Source: Lojkania enalia (Eukaryota; Ascomycota; Dothideomycetes; Pleosporales). Taken from it: a DNA stretch of 64,000 nucleotides. The first letter of the stretch is position 1; every line of letters starts with the position of its first letter. Below, piece after piece: positions 1-12,200 of the stretch. Below the pieces are notes generated by a model. It worked only from the letters and a program-made list of their open reading frames with translations, made no database searches and was not told the origin of the DNA. The stretch is from contig ML986664.1 in NCBI GenBank assembly GCA_010094045.1, positions 62,001 through 126,000 of the forward strand, in the 5' to 3' direction. A program made the position numbers and the translations under genes.

Positions 1-2169
1 TGCTAATAATTCTGCCTTAGTAGTCGATTTTATAACCGTACGCTAAATTGAGGCTTTCTAATCGATTAGCATTCTAAAAAGTTAAAATATATAGTTGTAA
101 GAACTTCGACAAGTATTAGAATTATTGCTAAAGGCTATATTAGATATATTATAGAATAGTAATTACTCTATAGAATTAATATAATTAGTATTACTATTCT
201 AGCTAATAGTAGAAGTATTTTATATATTATTAGCTATTACTATAATTGCTAAGTACTTCGTACTAATTAGATATTACTATACCCTTAAAGTAGTGTTAAT
301 ATAATAATTGCCGGGGTTCTAGAGGTATTATAATAATATTTAGTATATTTACGCGATATTAGAATATATAAAAACTATAATCTAAACTAGATAACTAATT
401 AGTTATTAGTAGTAAGATATCCTATTAGAGAATTTCTTAGTAGCGGCTAGTAGTATATTCTCGTATAGAGGCGTACTTAGCGCCTTCTTATTAACTATAA
501 TATTAAATCGCGCTGCTACCTTATTAATAAATAAGTTCTATAGCAGCTAGATCTTATACTACTATATATTTTATACGATTTAAACTTCTAGAAACTAATT
601 TAGATCTCTAAAGGATTAAAGTTCGTATTTATTACTTAATTACGATTAAAATTTCTACTTAATAGAGATATTTAATAGATAAACTAGGATTATAATATTA
701 TTTACGTAAAAGAAGATAATTAGCTTATCGTTTATATATAAATAAAATATTTCTAGTACTATTTTAAGGCCTAATTACCTTAGAGTTCTATCTAGCTTAT
801 AATACTAAAGTTTTAGAGTATTCTTAAAGTTATATATAGCTTTCTATAGTTGTAGATATTTCCTATACTTATATACGAAACCTTCTAGTATATAAATATA
901 TATTAACCTATCTAATCGGTAGTTAAGGAACGTATTAACGATATTAAACTGGTATATATCGAGTTTAAAATAAGTTGCAATTAATATTAGAAAGCGAAAG
1001 GTTTATATAGCTAGTATAGTAGTATAGGTATCTCCCTATTAATATTGTAGATCGCTATATACAACTAATCTAGCTTTAAATTTATATAGGAAACCGTTCT
1101 TATTAAATTTATATATAAATACCTATATTACTAGGAGAATTTTAGTAGAGTTTTAGAAGATTATTATCTTTTACTAGATATCTATATCCTCCTACTTCTA
1201 TAACTTAGTATAATAGGCCTTATAGAAGCTAGTACTAAAGGAGTAATTCTTTAGATTTTTATAGTACTTCGGTTCTAGTAGAAGCTAATTATAATAATAT
1301 TTTCTAATAGTACAAGTTTCCTTTATATAATTTACCGATATTAGCTTACTATTAGATAGTACTATAAATATTATAAAGTATAATTAAGGTAGCTTACAGT
1401 TGTATAGAAACCTATCTTCTTAGATTATATTATTCCTAGATATTTAGCTACTAATTTCTTCCTTCTACGGGGTATTATTTATTCTTCTTAAGGGTATAGA
1501 AGTATAAGTAGACGATAGTTACTATCCTTATAGTAAATTATCGCTAAATATAGTATCCTTATTATCTACTAATAGTATTATAGAGGTATCTTAATTTCTT
1601 AGTACTAGCGCTAGTATTAATTCTAGCGTTAGGAGTCTCTAATTACTAGTAATATCGTCGATATATTCTTTAAAAACAATATTCTTCTATTAATAGGCCT
1701 TCTTACTAATTAAATTACCTATTAACTTAGTAGAGATATCTTAATTAGGCAGCTGATTCTTATAAATCGCTTCTATAACTTTAATTGTTTTATCGTCGCT
1801 ACTATTAATAGAGCTTTTAATATTATTAATTTAAAAAAGAATCTTCTCTAGAGATTCTTTTAATAGATATTTCTCCTTCTTACTAGATATAATACTACTA
1901 AATATAATATCCCTAGTATTAAATACCCGTTTTAGTTTTAGAATCAGTACTTAGTATATATTTATACTCTTATATTATAAGAGTTTCCTAATTAGTACCT
2001 ATAATACTAGTTTATCACCTCTTAATAGAGTTTTATCTAAAATATATACTTGCGATTCTATAACCTAAAAGTAAGTAAGAGATGGTTTATAGCTAAAAAC
2101 GGCCTTATATAGGGTTTTAAATCGAAGGCTTATAATTAGTATCTTATTAAGTAGGTATATTACTATATA
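1..2169 (-). mobile_element. Ty1/Copia retrotransposon relic, reverse transcriptase part
   Basis: Read on the minus strand, about 730 down to 684 gives LIIFFYVNNIIILVY, the RIP-altered form of the Copia reverse transcriptase motif FFYVDDIIIL; the two catalytic aspartates have become asparagines. Upstream on the same strand (higher coordinates) the frame is broken by TAG/TAA. The element continues past position 1. A second, independently mutated copy of positions 1 to about 840 lies at 19013-19768. The relic resumes beyond the pogo insertions at 4042-4395 and 6268-7009, where its protease is found. The Copia assignment is good; exact ends are not visible. Confidence 0.7.
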
Positions 2170-4041
2170 ACGTATAGTATAAGTAAGCTAATTACCTAAG
2201 CAAGCTGATTATAATACTAAGACTATACTAAAATCGCGACTACTTTTCGCAAAATATTATACTTTCTTATATTCTATCGTACTATATAATATAGTAGCCT
2301 ATTCTTCTATATCTATAGCATTATTTTTATACGTCCGCGAGTTATGCCCAGCCTTACTATACTACCTATAGCACTTTTAAGTCGGCTGGTTTCTATTAAT
2401 ATACGCCTTCTTCCTACCCTTCTTCTTATTAGTATAAGCGCTAAACTCTTTTAGAGTAGTTAATTAAACGCCTTCTTTAATTGTTAGATTACCTTCCTTT
2501 TATATATACTTTCTTTTATATAATTAATATTATATAGCAGCTTTATTAGCTATTTAAAGCTTAGTAACCTAAGCGTGTAATAGTATATTTTTATATATTA
2601 TATACGCAGTACCCTTTATAAACTATTTAAACGCTTCTACTATTAAAATAGACGAGCTATCTAGGTGCTTTTAAACTCTTAATCGAACGTACGCAGATTA
2701 AGACCTAAATTTAATAGAATTACTTAGTATTTTTAACTTCTAAGGGGTATTTTTAACTATAGAGGGTATTAGTATATATAGTTAAACTTTAAGCTTTAAT
2801 AGTACTATATCTAGGTTAAATAGAACTAGACTAACACCTTAAAAGCTACTTAGGATATTACTCTTCGTAATTGCTACGTTAAAAGCTGCTTTAAAGTAGA
2901 ATAAGAACTCGATTTTTATAATATAGTTAATATAATCGTATATTAGCTGCTCGACTTAGCGCCTGTATATAGTCTTTAAAAGCGAGAAATAACCTATATC
3001 TAGTAGCTGTAGTAGATATAATAAATGTAGAAGTATATAGAGAGTAATAATATTCTTTTTCTCGTAGAGCTACTTAAATTTAAGTAAGTTATAACTCTTA
3101 TAGCTGTTAAGAATTAGTAATTAATACATACTAATAGTACAATCCTTTATATATATGTTAAAGTACTTTAACTACTTAATACTAATATTATTTATTATCT
3201 AGCTGTTATTAGTAACCTATATAGCTTAGGTTAGTAGAATATTATCTTCTTTATACTATATAGAGAGGTAGTAGGTACCTATAAAGATAATAAAAAGTAG
3301 TATTACCTATCCTATCGTGTTAATACTCTAGATAACTATAGTCTACTCGCAATTACCTGGCTAGAGCTGTTTTAGTTAATTCTATCTTTTAAAGCTAGTA
3401 ACTACTACTTCTATTAATATTATATTTATTATAAAGCCTAATTTATTAAAGTTATATATATCTTTATTAATAATATTAGACTTAGCCTTTATATTCTATA
3501 TAAGATAGAACTAGCCTTTTATAACCTTAGGATCCTTATATTTAGCTCTTAAATAGTCGTACTTTTAATTAAATTTAATCTTAAGCTTAGGCATATATTT
3601 AATAAAGTTCTCTACCTAGTTCTTTTTAACCTAGCTAGTAAAACGTGTAGCTAGTAGTAAATTAGTTATATTTTAAATAGTAGTAAGCTGTAGCGGAAAT
3701 TCTCTTATATCTAGATTTAGTATATACTAAATAATTACCTACTCCTCAGTCTTACTAAGCTTTATTAAATTAGGCTAGTAATCGTATTATAGAGCTATTC
3801 CTTACTTTCGTATACTAAGTATACTTTAGAAGATATTATAGATTAATATAACGCGATATATAGTTAGTATTATATTTTATTAAAGAGTTTAGAGTATAAG
3901 CTATATTCTAACTTCTTTCTAAATTAATTCTACAGTTATTAGTTATAGTATAATACTATAAAGTATAATTATCGCGATTTTAGTAGGGTTTTAGTATTAT
4001 AATTAGCTCGCTTAGGTGATTAGCTTACTTATACTATACGT
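2170..4041 (-). mobile_element. pogo/Fot1-type DNA transposon copy P1, RIP-inactivated
   Basis: Terminal inverted repeats of about 70 bp start ACGTATAGTATAAG at the left and end with the complement at 4041; the TA target is duplicated at 2168-2169 and 4042-4043, as for Tc1/mariner-superfamily elements. The transposase relic is on the minus strand and matches copy P2, where the DDE-type transposase can be read. Its length of 1872 bp is identical to P2 (4396-6267) and P3 (19769-21640). It is inserted in the Copia relic and lies inverted to P2. It is inactive because of many in-frame stops. Confidence 0.88.
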
Positions 4042-4395
4042 TAAGCTAATTTATTAGTATATTTATTAGAGATATTATCTTCTATTATAAGAGCGCGAGT
4101 GCGGGTTATAATTTAATATTTTACTCGCTCTACTAAGCTATTCTACTTAGGTGTATAAGACGCGCAAGCTTTAATCGCAATTTCTTAATTAAGTAATACT
4201 TCTATAAGTTTTAAAAAGCTTAAGTTATTATCTATATAGATATATATAATCTTTCTTTTATACTATTATTTAATTTTTACTAATAGTATTTTAAAAGCTT
4301 TTATAAGGGTAGATTTTAACCGATTATATATTATAAATCTCTTATACTACTAGAATACCTAATTAACTATATAAAATAGGTATCTTTTACTATTA
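4042..4395 (-). mobile_element. Copia relic fragment between two pogo copies
   Basis: This 350 bp stretch lies between P1 and P2. By position it is a piece of the pol region of the Copia element whose reverse transcriptase is at about 700 and whose protease is at about 6950: removing the two 1872 bp pogo elements leaves about 2.1 kb between those motifs, enough for an integrase. I could not read a diagnostic motif in the fragment itself, so the assignment rests on context. Confidence 0.4.
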
Positions 4396-6267
4396 ACGTA
4401 CAGTATAAGCGAGCTGATTACCTAAGCAAGCTAATTATAATACTAAAACTCTATTAAAATCGCGATAATTATACTTTATAATATTATACTACAACTAATA
4501 ACTGCAGAATTAATTTAGAAAGAAGCTAGAATATAGCTTATACTCTAAGCTCTTTAATAAGATATAATACTAACTATACGTTATATTATATTAATCTATA
4601 ATATCTCCTAAAGTATACTTAGTATATAAAAGCAAAAAACAGCTCTATAATACAATTACCGGCCTAATTTAATAAAACTTAGTAAGACTAAGGAGTAGAT
4701 AATTATTTAGTATATACTAGATCTAGATATAAGAGAATTTCCACCACAGCTTACTACTATTTAAAATATAGCCAATTTACTACTAGCTGCACACTCTACT
4801 AGCTAGGTTAGAAAGAACTAGGTAGAGAACTTTATTAAATATACGCCTAAGCTTAAGGTTAAATTTAATTAAAAGTACAACTATTTAAAAGCTAAATACG
4901 AGAATCCTAAGGTTATAAGAGGCTGGTTCTACTTTATATAGAATATAAAGGCTAAATATAGTATTATTAACGAAGATATATATAACTTTAATAAATTAGG
5001 CTTTATAATAGGCGTGATATTAATAGGAGTAGTAGTTACTAACTCTAAGAAACGGAATCAACTAAAGCAGCTCCAGCTAGGTAATTATAAGTAGACTATA
5101 GTTATCTAGGGTATTAACGCGATAGGATAGATAATACTACTTTTTATTATTTTTATAGGTATCTACTACCTCTCTATATAATATAAAGAAGATAATATTC
5201 TACTAACCTGGGCTATATAGGTTACTAATAACGGCTAGACGATAAATAATATTAACATTAAATGGTTAAAGTACTTTAATATATATATAAAGGATCGTAC
5301 TATTAATATATATTAATTACTAATTTTTAACAGCTATAAGAGCTATAACTTACTTAAATTTAGGTAGCTCTATAAGGAAACGAATATTATTACTCTCTAT
5401 ATACCTCTATATTTATTACACCTGCTACAGCTACTAAATATAGATTATTTCTTATCTTTAAAGACTGCGTACGGGCGCTAAGTCGAGTAGCTAATATACG
5501 GTTATATTAACTACATTATAAAAATCGAGTTCTTACCCTATTTTAAAGCAGCTTTTAACGCAGCAATTATAAAGAGTAATATTCTAAATAGCTTTTAAAG
5601 CGCTAGTCTAATTCTATTTAATCTAAATATAGTACTATTAAAGCTTAAAGTTTAACTATATATACTAACATCCCTCGCAGTTAAAGATACTCCTTAGAAG
5701 TTAAAAATACCAAGTAATTCTATTAAATTTAGGTCTTAATCTATATACGTTTAATTAAGAGTTTAAAAGCACCTAAATAGCTCGCCTATTTTAATAGTAG
5801 AGGCGTTTAAATAGTTTATAAAGGGTGCTATATATATAATATATAAAAACGTACTATTATATGCTTAGGTTAATAAGTTTTAAGCAGCTAATAAAGCTGC
5901 TATATAACGTCGATCGTATAAAAGAAAGTGTATATAGAAGAAAGGTAACCTAACAATTAAAGAAGGCGCTTAATTAACTGCTCTAAAAGAGTTTAGCGCT
6001 TATACTAATAGGAAGAAGAGTAGGAAGAAGGCGTATATTAATAGAGACCAGCCGACTTAAAGGCGCTGCAGATAGTATAGTAAAGCTAGATATAACTTGT
6101 AGACGTATAAAAATAATACTATAGATATAGAAGAATAGGCTACTATATTATATAGTATAATAGAATATAAGAAAGTATAATATTTTGCGAAAAGTAGTCG
6201 CGATTTTAGTATAGTTTTAGTATTATAATCAGCTCGCTTAGGTAATTAGCTCGTTTATACTATATAT
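4396..6267 (+). mobile_element. pogo/Fot1-type DNA transposon copy P2, RIP-inactivated
   Basis: The element is 1872 bp with TIRs starting ACGTACAGTATAAGCGAG and TA target copies at 4394-4395 and 6268-6269. The plus strand reads as a fungal pogo-family DDE transposase. Around 4975-5010 is IYNFNKLGFIIGV, where family members have YNFDE-GF and the first catalytic Asp; around 5300-5345 is LIFNSYKSYN, the eroded LILDGH-SH motif with the second Asp; near 5410-5445 is LYLLHLLQLLNI, the usual PxxSHLLQPLDV; and about 5515-5625 gives KIEFLPYFKAAFNAAI. Both catalytic aspartates read as Asn and stops interrupt the frame, so the gene is dead. Confidence 0.9.
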
Positions 6268-7009
6268 TATAGTACCTTTTACAGTCCTTCTAAAGTTGTA
6301 TAATATTAATCGCGATTCTCTTAAATAGTTTAGTAGTTAAGTAAAATTAATTATACTAGCTAATCTACTATAATAACTTCGCTTATATATATATCTAGTA
6401 ATCTCACTATACTAGTACTTTCTAATTACTTAACTAGATACTTTTAACTACTTAAAGTAGAATTAATACTAAATCTCTACCTAAGTAGTTTAATAATTAG
6501 TATATTTCAGCTAAAGAAATAATTTATATTAGTTGCTGGCGATAGAAAAACTTTTTCTTAATTACTATAACTATCTTATATCTAGAAAGTAAATTAAGTA
6601 GAGGCCTTTTTACTAGATCTATATCTAATAGTTAGTAGCTATTAAATAACTCTAAATAATAAACGATATTATAATAATTATACTAGTAAAAGTAATCTCT
6701 ACCTAAGTTAAACTAGATACTCTATTTTCTATTTCTAATTAGAGCTATTATATTAGTTAGTAACTAAGAGATATAAGCGATTTCTATTAACTTAATATCT
6801 TTTAGGCCTATAGGAGAATTAATTGTAATTATAATAGTACCCTATTCTAATATAGGGTATATACTACCTCCTATAGCAATTTTATCTTTAGAATTTACTA
6901 TTTAAGTAGTCTATTAACTAAAAGCCTTAGAGTTATATATATAGATATTAGAATCTAGATCTAGTATCTACCAATTTAGGATACTAGTATCTTCTTTTTT
7001 AGAGGTAGT
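6268..7009 (-). mobile_element. Copia relic fragment, protease region
   Basis: Minus-strand translation at about 6980-6920 gives LDLDSNIYIYNSKAF, the RIP-altered Copia protease signature (WILDSGSNxHICND followed by KAF), with the catalytic LDSG reading LDS plus a changed glycine. Downstream on the minus strand the frame continues through IAIGGSIYPI-like and SPIGLKDIKL-like sequence, typical of the stretch between protease and integrase. The fragment is cut at the right by gypsy element E and at the left by pogo copy P2. Confidence 0.65.
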
Positions 7010-7288
7010 TATAATAGTATAGGTAAGATAATAGGTCTAAATACAGTACGAATCTACTTAGAGGTATATAGGAGTATATAGAGGTTCAGGGACCTAGAAA
7101 TTCTATTAACACCTATAGGCCTTATATAAAAGGATATAGAAGAACTACTAAGCTACTTATAAGGGAGTATACAACTATATATAGAAGGGAAAAGAGGTAG
7201 AACCGGGGGTAGGATAAGATAAGTAAAAAGCTTTAGGATAAGGTTATATATAAAGCTTTTCGTAGAACGATTTCTTTGCATTATTATA
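7010..7288 (-). repeat. 3' LTR of gypsy element E
   Basis: A direct repeat of 13845-14122, differing mainly by C/T and G/A changes as expected of RIP. The polypurine tract abuts it on the inner side, which identifies it as the 3' LTR of a minus-strand element. Confidence 0.9.
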
Positions 7289-7998
7289 CTACCCCCCTCC
7301 TTATAGGCTAATAGTCCCTATCTATACTAGTTTAGGAGGGAATTAGGGCTATTATAAATAGGTTCTAGTATAAAGAAATTTCTTCGAGGAGGTATTTACT
7401 GGTAAGAGCTAATATATACGGTTGCTTATAGAGATGCGTTTATTAACATAATATTAAGTAAGGTTTTTACGGTAAGTGTAATTAACCTATATATTAGCTA
7501 GTAACTACTATTATAATAGTTTATTAATATTACAATTTCGTCGTATATAGTAACAAGCGTTTACTAGCCTTAGTATATTACCAGGTTGCTGTTAACTAAG
7601 CTTCCTTAACTAAATAATAACTTCTACTCTATATATATTATTACGCGTCTCTAGTACTATTAATTATTAAAGTATTATTAACGCCTTATAGAAAAAATTA
7701 ATTAATATACTACTCTACCCGCCTCTTAGAACCTCTTTAGAAGCCTTCTAAATTATCTACTTTTAGACTATATACACGCTCGCCTGTAGGCGGCGTATAA
7801 TATTTACCTTTTAGTCCCTAAGATTAAAAAAATGCGAGTATTATACCTTATAAAATAAAAAGTACAACCCCGTACAAATCGCATCTAATACTAGTAGAGT
7901 ACTTACTACTAACGTACTTATAGATCCCCTCCTACTATAAGGAGGAGTTTTTAGTCCTCTAGGGCTATCTTAAACTATAGGCAGCAGCCTAATACGTA

Positions 7999-8388
7999 GA
8001 GGATAAGGAGGATAAAAAGGTAGCCTTTAAAACTATTTCAGAGTCTACTTATAGTCTAGCACTTATAGCTTAGGTTGTAAAGAGTTAGGAAGCTAGCCTT
8101 TTTAAGGCTAGTATCTAAGTAGCTTTATTCTACTAGGGTACTAAGTTGCTCTATCGGGTTTTAGCTCTAGAGGCTCTAATATCTAGCCTTTAAGCTGATA
8201 TTACGGCGCTCTCGGGCGGCTAAAAATAAGGTAGAAGAGGTTTAGGGGGAGTCTAGAGGGAAAGAAAGAGAAGAAGAGTAGAGGAGAAAAGGACTAGAGA
8301 GGTATCTAACAGCCTGCTATTAGACCCTCCGGATTCTATAGAGGAGTAATTTCGGGCCTATACTTTAGTTTTTAAATCTACTACTTAA
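7999..8388 (+). pseudogene. opposite-strand ORF relic in gypsy element E, coiled-coil-like product
   Basis: The plus strand holds about 129 codons of good-quality protein-like sequence, while the element's pol is on the minus strand. It begins near EDKEDKKVAFKTISES, passes through LYRVLALEALISSL and ADITALSGG, then a basic run (GRRGLGGV, RERKRRRVEEKR) and ends SIEE-FRAYTLVFKSTT. The roughly ten in-frame stops are all TAG or TAA and none is TGA, just what RIP makes from CAG, CAA or TGG. The leucine/alanine pattern suggests a coiled coil followed by a basic region. I do not recognise the family. It may extend leftwards, where I could not fix the frame. It lies between the chromodomain end of pol and the 3' LTR, convergent to pol. 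Confidence 0.5.
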
Positions 8389-8499
8389 CTTTTATATATT
8401 ATTATCTACTAGGTAATCTATATTCTCTATACTATTCTTATATACCTTAATCTATTTAGTTAGAGCTTTTAGGAGTTCTAGCTAATTCGGATACTTATT

Positions 8500-11400
8500 A
8501 TAAAAAGTTTTTAGCTTATAAGGCGAACCTATAAAATTTAAGACTTTATACTAGACCAGGTTAAGATTATATCCTACCTATTTTACACGGTATTTAAGGG
8601 TCTTATAATACAGCTTACTAGCTAGTATTTCCTTAACCTCCTACTCTTCTACCCCCTTAATAGTAATAGCAGGTGGTTTTAGAGCTTCTTACCCTAGTAG
8701 AGGGTTTTAGGAGTTTTTATATAGTAGGTTTAGTACGAAAATATTATATATTTTTAATTCTAGAGGTAGCTGTAAATAGTATAAGTTTCTAACCTATTCT
8801 AGTACTTTAAAAGGGCCCTTCTATTAATTAGATAGCTTTTAGCTCGGTCTCTAAACCGTAAAGTTCTTAGTATTTAGGTAGACTATATTACTAATCTACT
8901 AATTAATTGGTTGCTAGTAATAGTTAATAATAGATTATATACGATTCTAAACCTTCTTAATATTAGCCTTTATAGTTTCCTAGACTATATATATACGAGT
9001 TACTAGAGTTAAGATATTCTTACTATTTAATTTGTCTATTATAATAATAGGATTAATAGAATATTTCTAATCCTAACTCTAATAGGGCTTAAATCTATAT
9101 AGGATCTGATACGGGGATATTCTAATAGTTATATAGGGTAGAGTTGCTTATACTTGGTTGATTATAGGTAATAGAAAACTCTAGTTATTTTAGTAGAAGA
9201 ATATAAAAGGGTACAGTCTCTAATCGATATACTTATTTATAATTTCTATCTGTCTATTAGTCTCTTTATAATAAGTAGTAGATAGTTTAATCTTTACGCC
9301 TAAGATATAGCAGAATTTAAACTAGAAACTAGATATAAACTAAGGTCTTTAGTTTAAAATAATAGTTTTAGGCGTATAGTTAAAGCAGTATACCTATTAA
9401 ATAAACAATTCGGCTATTCCCCGTGCGTTAATTATATAATAGTAGGGAATAGATACTACTTATTTAGACAGGCGATTAATTACTACTATAATCTAATTGT
9501 ATCCGGACTTATCTATAGGAAAATTCTTAAAGTTAATATATAGGTGTTATATTAGTTAATTTAGTATAGGAAGTAAGTAGATAAAACCTGGGGTTTAGGT
9601 TTATATTAGATAAGCTTTATAGTATAGAATGTAATTCTATATATATCGTTTATAAGTAGCTTCTATACTCTTCTAGTAGTACTTCTAGAATAGTAACTAA
9701 TAGGTTTTAATAGCACTTAGGTATGCGGAGGATACTTAGTTATAAGCCTCTTATATAAGCCGCGTATAAAGGCCTAAATCTAATAGAATATATAAGCGAT
9801 TATTATAGAGGAGTAGTCTATTCTCTATCTAATACTTGTAGGGTAAAAGGGTGCGTTCCTGCGTAAAGGAGACTCGGTTTTTCTATAGTAATACGTCGAT
9901 CAACTCTAGAGAATCTAGTAATATAATCTACTTCTAGCCTTTAATAACATTTAGTATAGCTGCTTAAATTGTTATTTAGGTAATATAGAACTAGGCTAAT
10001 TCGGTATTAATTCGGGGGTGAAGTTAATACGGTTTAAGTAAGACTTTTAACCGGTTATCAGTTTAAGCTGCTTTTAAGTTTTCTATATCTTATTTATAAT
10101 AACTAAAGATGTCTACTCTAGTATTATTCTTATTTAGGGTGTACTCGATTTAGAACTAATACTAAGTTAATTCCTCGGTCTAATAAATTTAATAAGTATT
10201 AAGTACCTTTATAATTATAAAATATTCGAGTAAGTAATAATCGGTATATACTAGAGTTCTAGTAGCTACTAAAGTAAATTCTACCCTCTATTATTTAAAC
10301 GCAGTAATAATTACGAATAGTTCCTTATTATAAATCTCTTAGTTTAGTTCTAAACTAGATAGAACCTTACTATAGAATACTATAGAGTACTATTTTCTAT
10401 TAGAATATTTCTATAATAGTACTCTTACAACTACTCTATTAGAGGTATTAGTTTCCATTTTTGTTTCTAACGTAGGGTTAAAGTAGTAGAGCGTAGGTAT
10501 ACTTAATAGGGCTAACTTCAATTTCTTAAAGGTAATGTCACATTCTAAAGTCTATATAAACGGGGTTGTAGAGCTCTATAGTATAATAATTACCTTTGCA
10601 ACACGCAAGAATTCTAGTATAAACTGTTAATAGAATCCAGTAAAACCTAAGAAGGATTTCATACCTGTTATAGTAGTAGATAGCTGCTAGTTGTGTAGTA
10701 CTTCTACCTTCTCTAGATTAACTTTAAGGCCTTTATTTAAGAGGATATAGCTAAGGTATTTAGTTCGGGTAATATAGAATTCGCTCTTCTTAATATCAAC
10801 TTATAACCCTGCTTAATATAATCTTTTAAGAACTTTCTTAATATAGATAGCGTATATTACCTCGTCCTCTAAGTAGATAAGGATATTATCTAGATAAATA
10901 ATATAGAAGTTATCTAGGTAGTTGATTAATATATTATTTATATAGCGTTAGTAAGTTGCTAAGCTATTATATAATCTAAAAGGTAGAACTTTATACTTAT
11001 AAATTCTGTATTAAGTNNNNNNNNNNNNNNNNNNNNNNNNNNNNNNNNNNNNNNNNNNNNNNNNNNNNNNNNNNNNNNNNNNNNNNNNNNNNNNNNNNNN
11101 NNNNNNNNNNNNNNNNNNNNNNNNNNNNNNNNNNNNNNNNNNNNNNNNNNNNNNNNNNNNNNNNNNNNNNNNNNNNNNNNNNNNNNNNNNNNNNNNNNNN
11201 NNNNNNNNNNNNNNNNNNNNNNNNNNNNNNNNNNNNNNNNNNNNNNNNNNNNNNNNNNNNNNNNNNNNNNNNNNNNNNNNNNNNNNNNNNNNNNNNNNNN
11301 NNNNNNNNNNNNNNNNNNNNNNNNNNNNNNNNNNNNNNNNNNNNNNNNNNNNNNNNNNNNNNNNNNNNNNNNNNNNNNNNNNNNNNNNNNNNNNNNNNNN

Positions 11401-12200
11401 NNNNNNNNNNNNNNNNNNNNNNNNNNNNNNNNNNNNNNNNNNNNNNNNNNNNNNNNNNNNNNNNNNNNNNNNNNNNNNNNNNNNNNNNNNNNNNNNNNNN
11501 NNNNNNNNNNNNNNNNNNNNNNNNNNNNNNNNNNNNNNNNNNNNNNNNNNNNNNNNNNNNNNNNNNNNNNNNNNNNNNNNNNNNNNNNNNNNNNNNNNNN
11601 NNNNNNNNNNNNNNNNNNNNNNNNNNNNNNNNNNNNNNNNNNNNNNNNNNNNNNNNNNNNNNNNNNNNNNNNNNNNNNNNNNNNNNNNNNNNNNNNNNNN
11701 NNNNNNNNNNNNNNNNNNNNNNNNNNNNNNNNNNNNNNNNNNNNNNNNNNNNNNNNNNNNNNNNNNNNNNNNNNNNNNNNNNNNNNNNNNNNNNNNNNNN
11801 NNNNNNNNNNNATAAATAGTAGGGTACTTAGAGGGCTATATAATCCGATTCTTATCTATATCTAGCTAGAGTTGAAAGTAATATAACTATTTAATACTAA
11901 TAATATAATCCTAAGTACTTAGATCTATAATAATAAATAAGTAGTTTTAGATAATTCTCCTATTAATTCGCAGGTATAAGTAAATATACTAATTAACTAG
12001 AGTTTAGATTCAGTCCTAAAAACCTTTAACAGTAATTTTAAAGGGTAAATACTATATTAATATATATAAAGTTTAGAAGAGTAATCTAGCTACTATAAAA
12101 TTAAGAAATAGAAAGCCTTAAGTACTAGTATTAATAAGGGTGTTTAGTTGTACACCAACGCCTTTTAAATATAGAACGGTAGGAATTTAGAAGTACTTTC
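8500..12200 (-). pseudogene. pol relic of gypsy element E (protease, RT, integrase, chromodomain)
   Basis: On the minus strand: protease NTLINTST-GFLFLN (from NTLIDTGA-GF) at about 12145-12110; reverse transcriptase FYIIYLDNILIYLEDEV at about 10915-10860, with the YLDD box now YLDN; integrase PIDKSGYN followed by VVINRLSK at about 9520-9460, with VIDRLSK eroded to VINRLSK; and a C-terminal chromodomain reading EVKEILASKLYYKTLKYRVK followed by VGYN at about 8665-8510. Chromodomains in this position are typical of fungal chromoviruses and are thought to steer integration to H3K9-methylated chromatin. The gap 11017-11811 removes the part between protease and the RT core. Confidence 0.85.
11017..11811. 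other. assembly gap (795 N) inside element E
   Basis: A run of 795 N falls inside the pol gene of gypsy element E, between the protease motif (about 12130) and the RT YLDN box (about 10890). A gap in a multi-copy AT-rich element suggests scaffolding over an unresolved repeat rather than missing host genes. Confidence 0.99.

Noticed and set aside
4380..6285. Apparent duplication of GTATCTTTTAC/GTACCTTTTAC on both sides of P2 as a long target duplication
   Set aside because: The TA duplication and TIR ends define the element fully, and the similarity does not abut the TIRs in register; most likely chance in AT-rich DNA.
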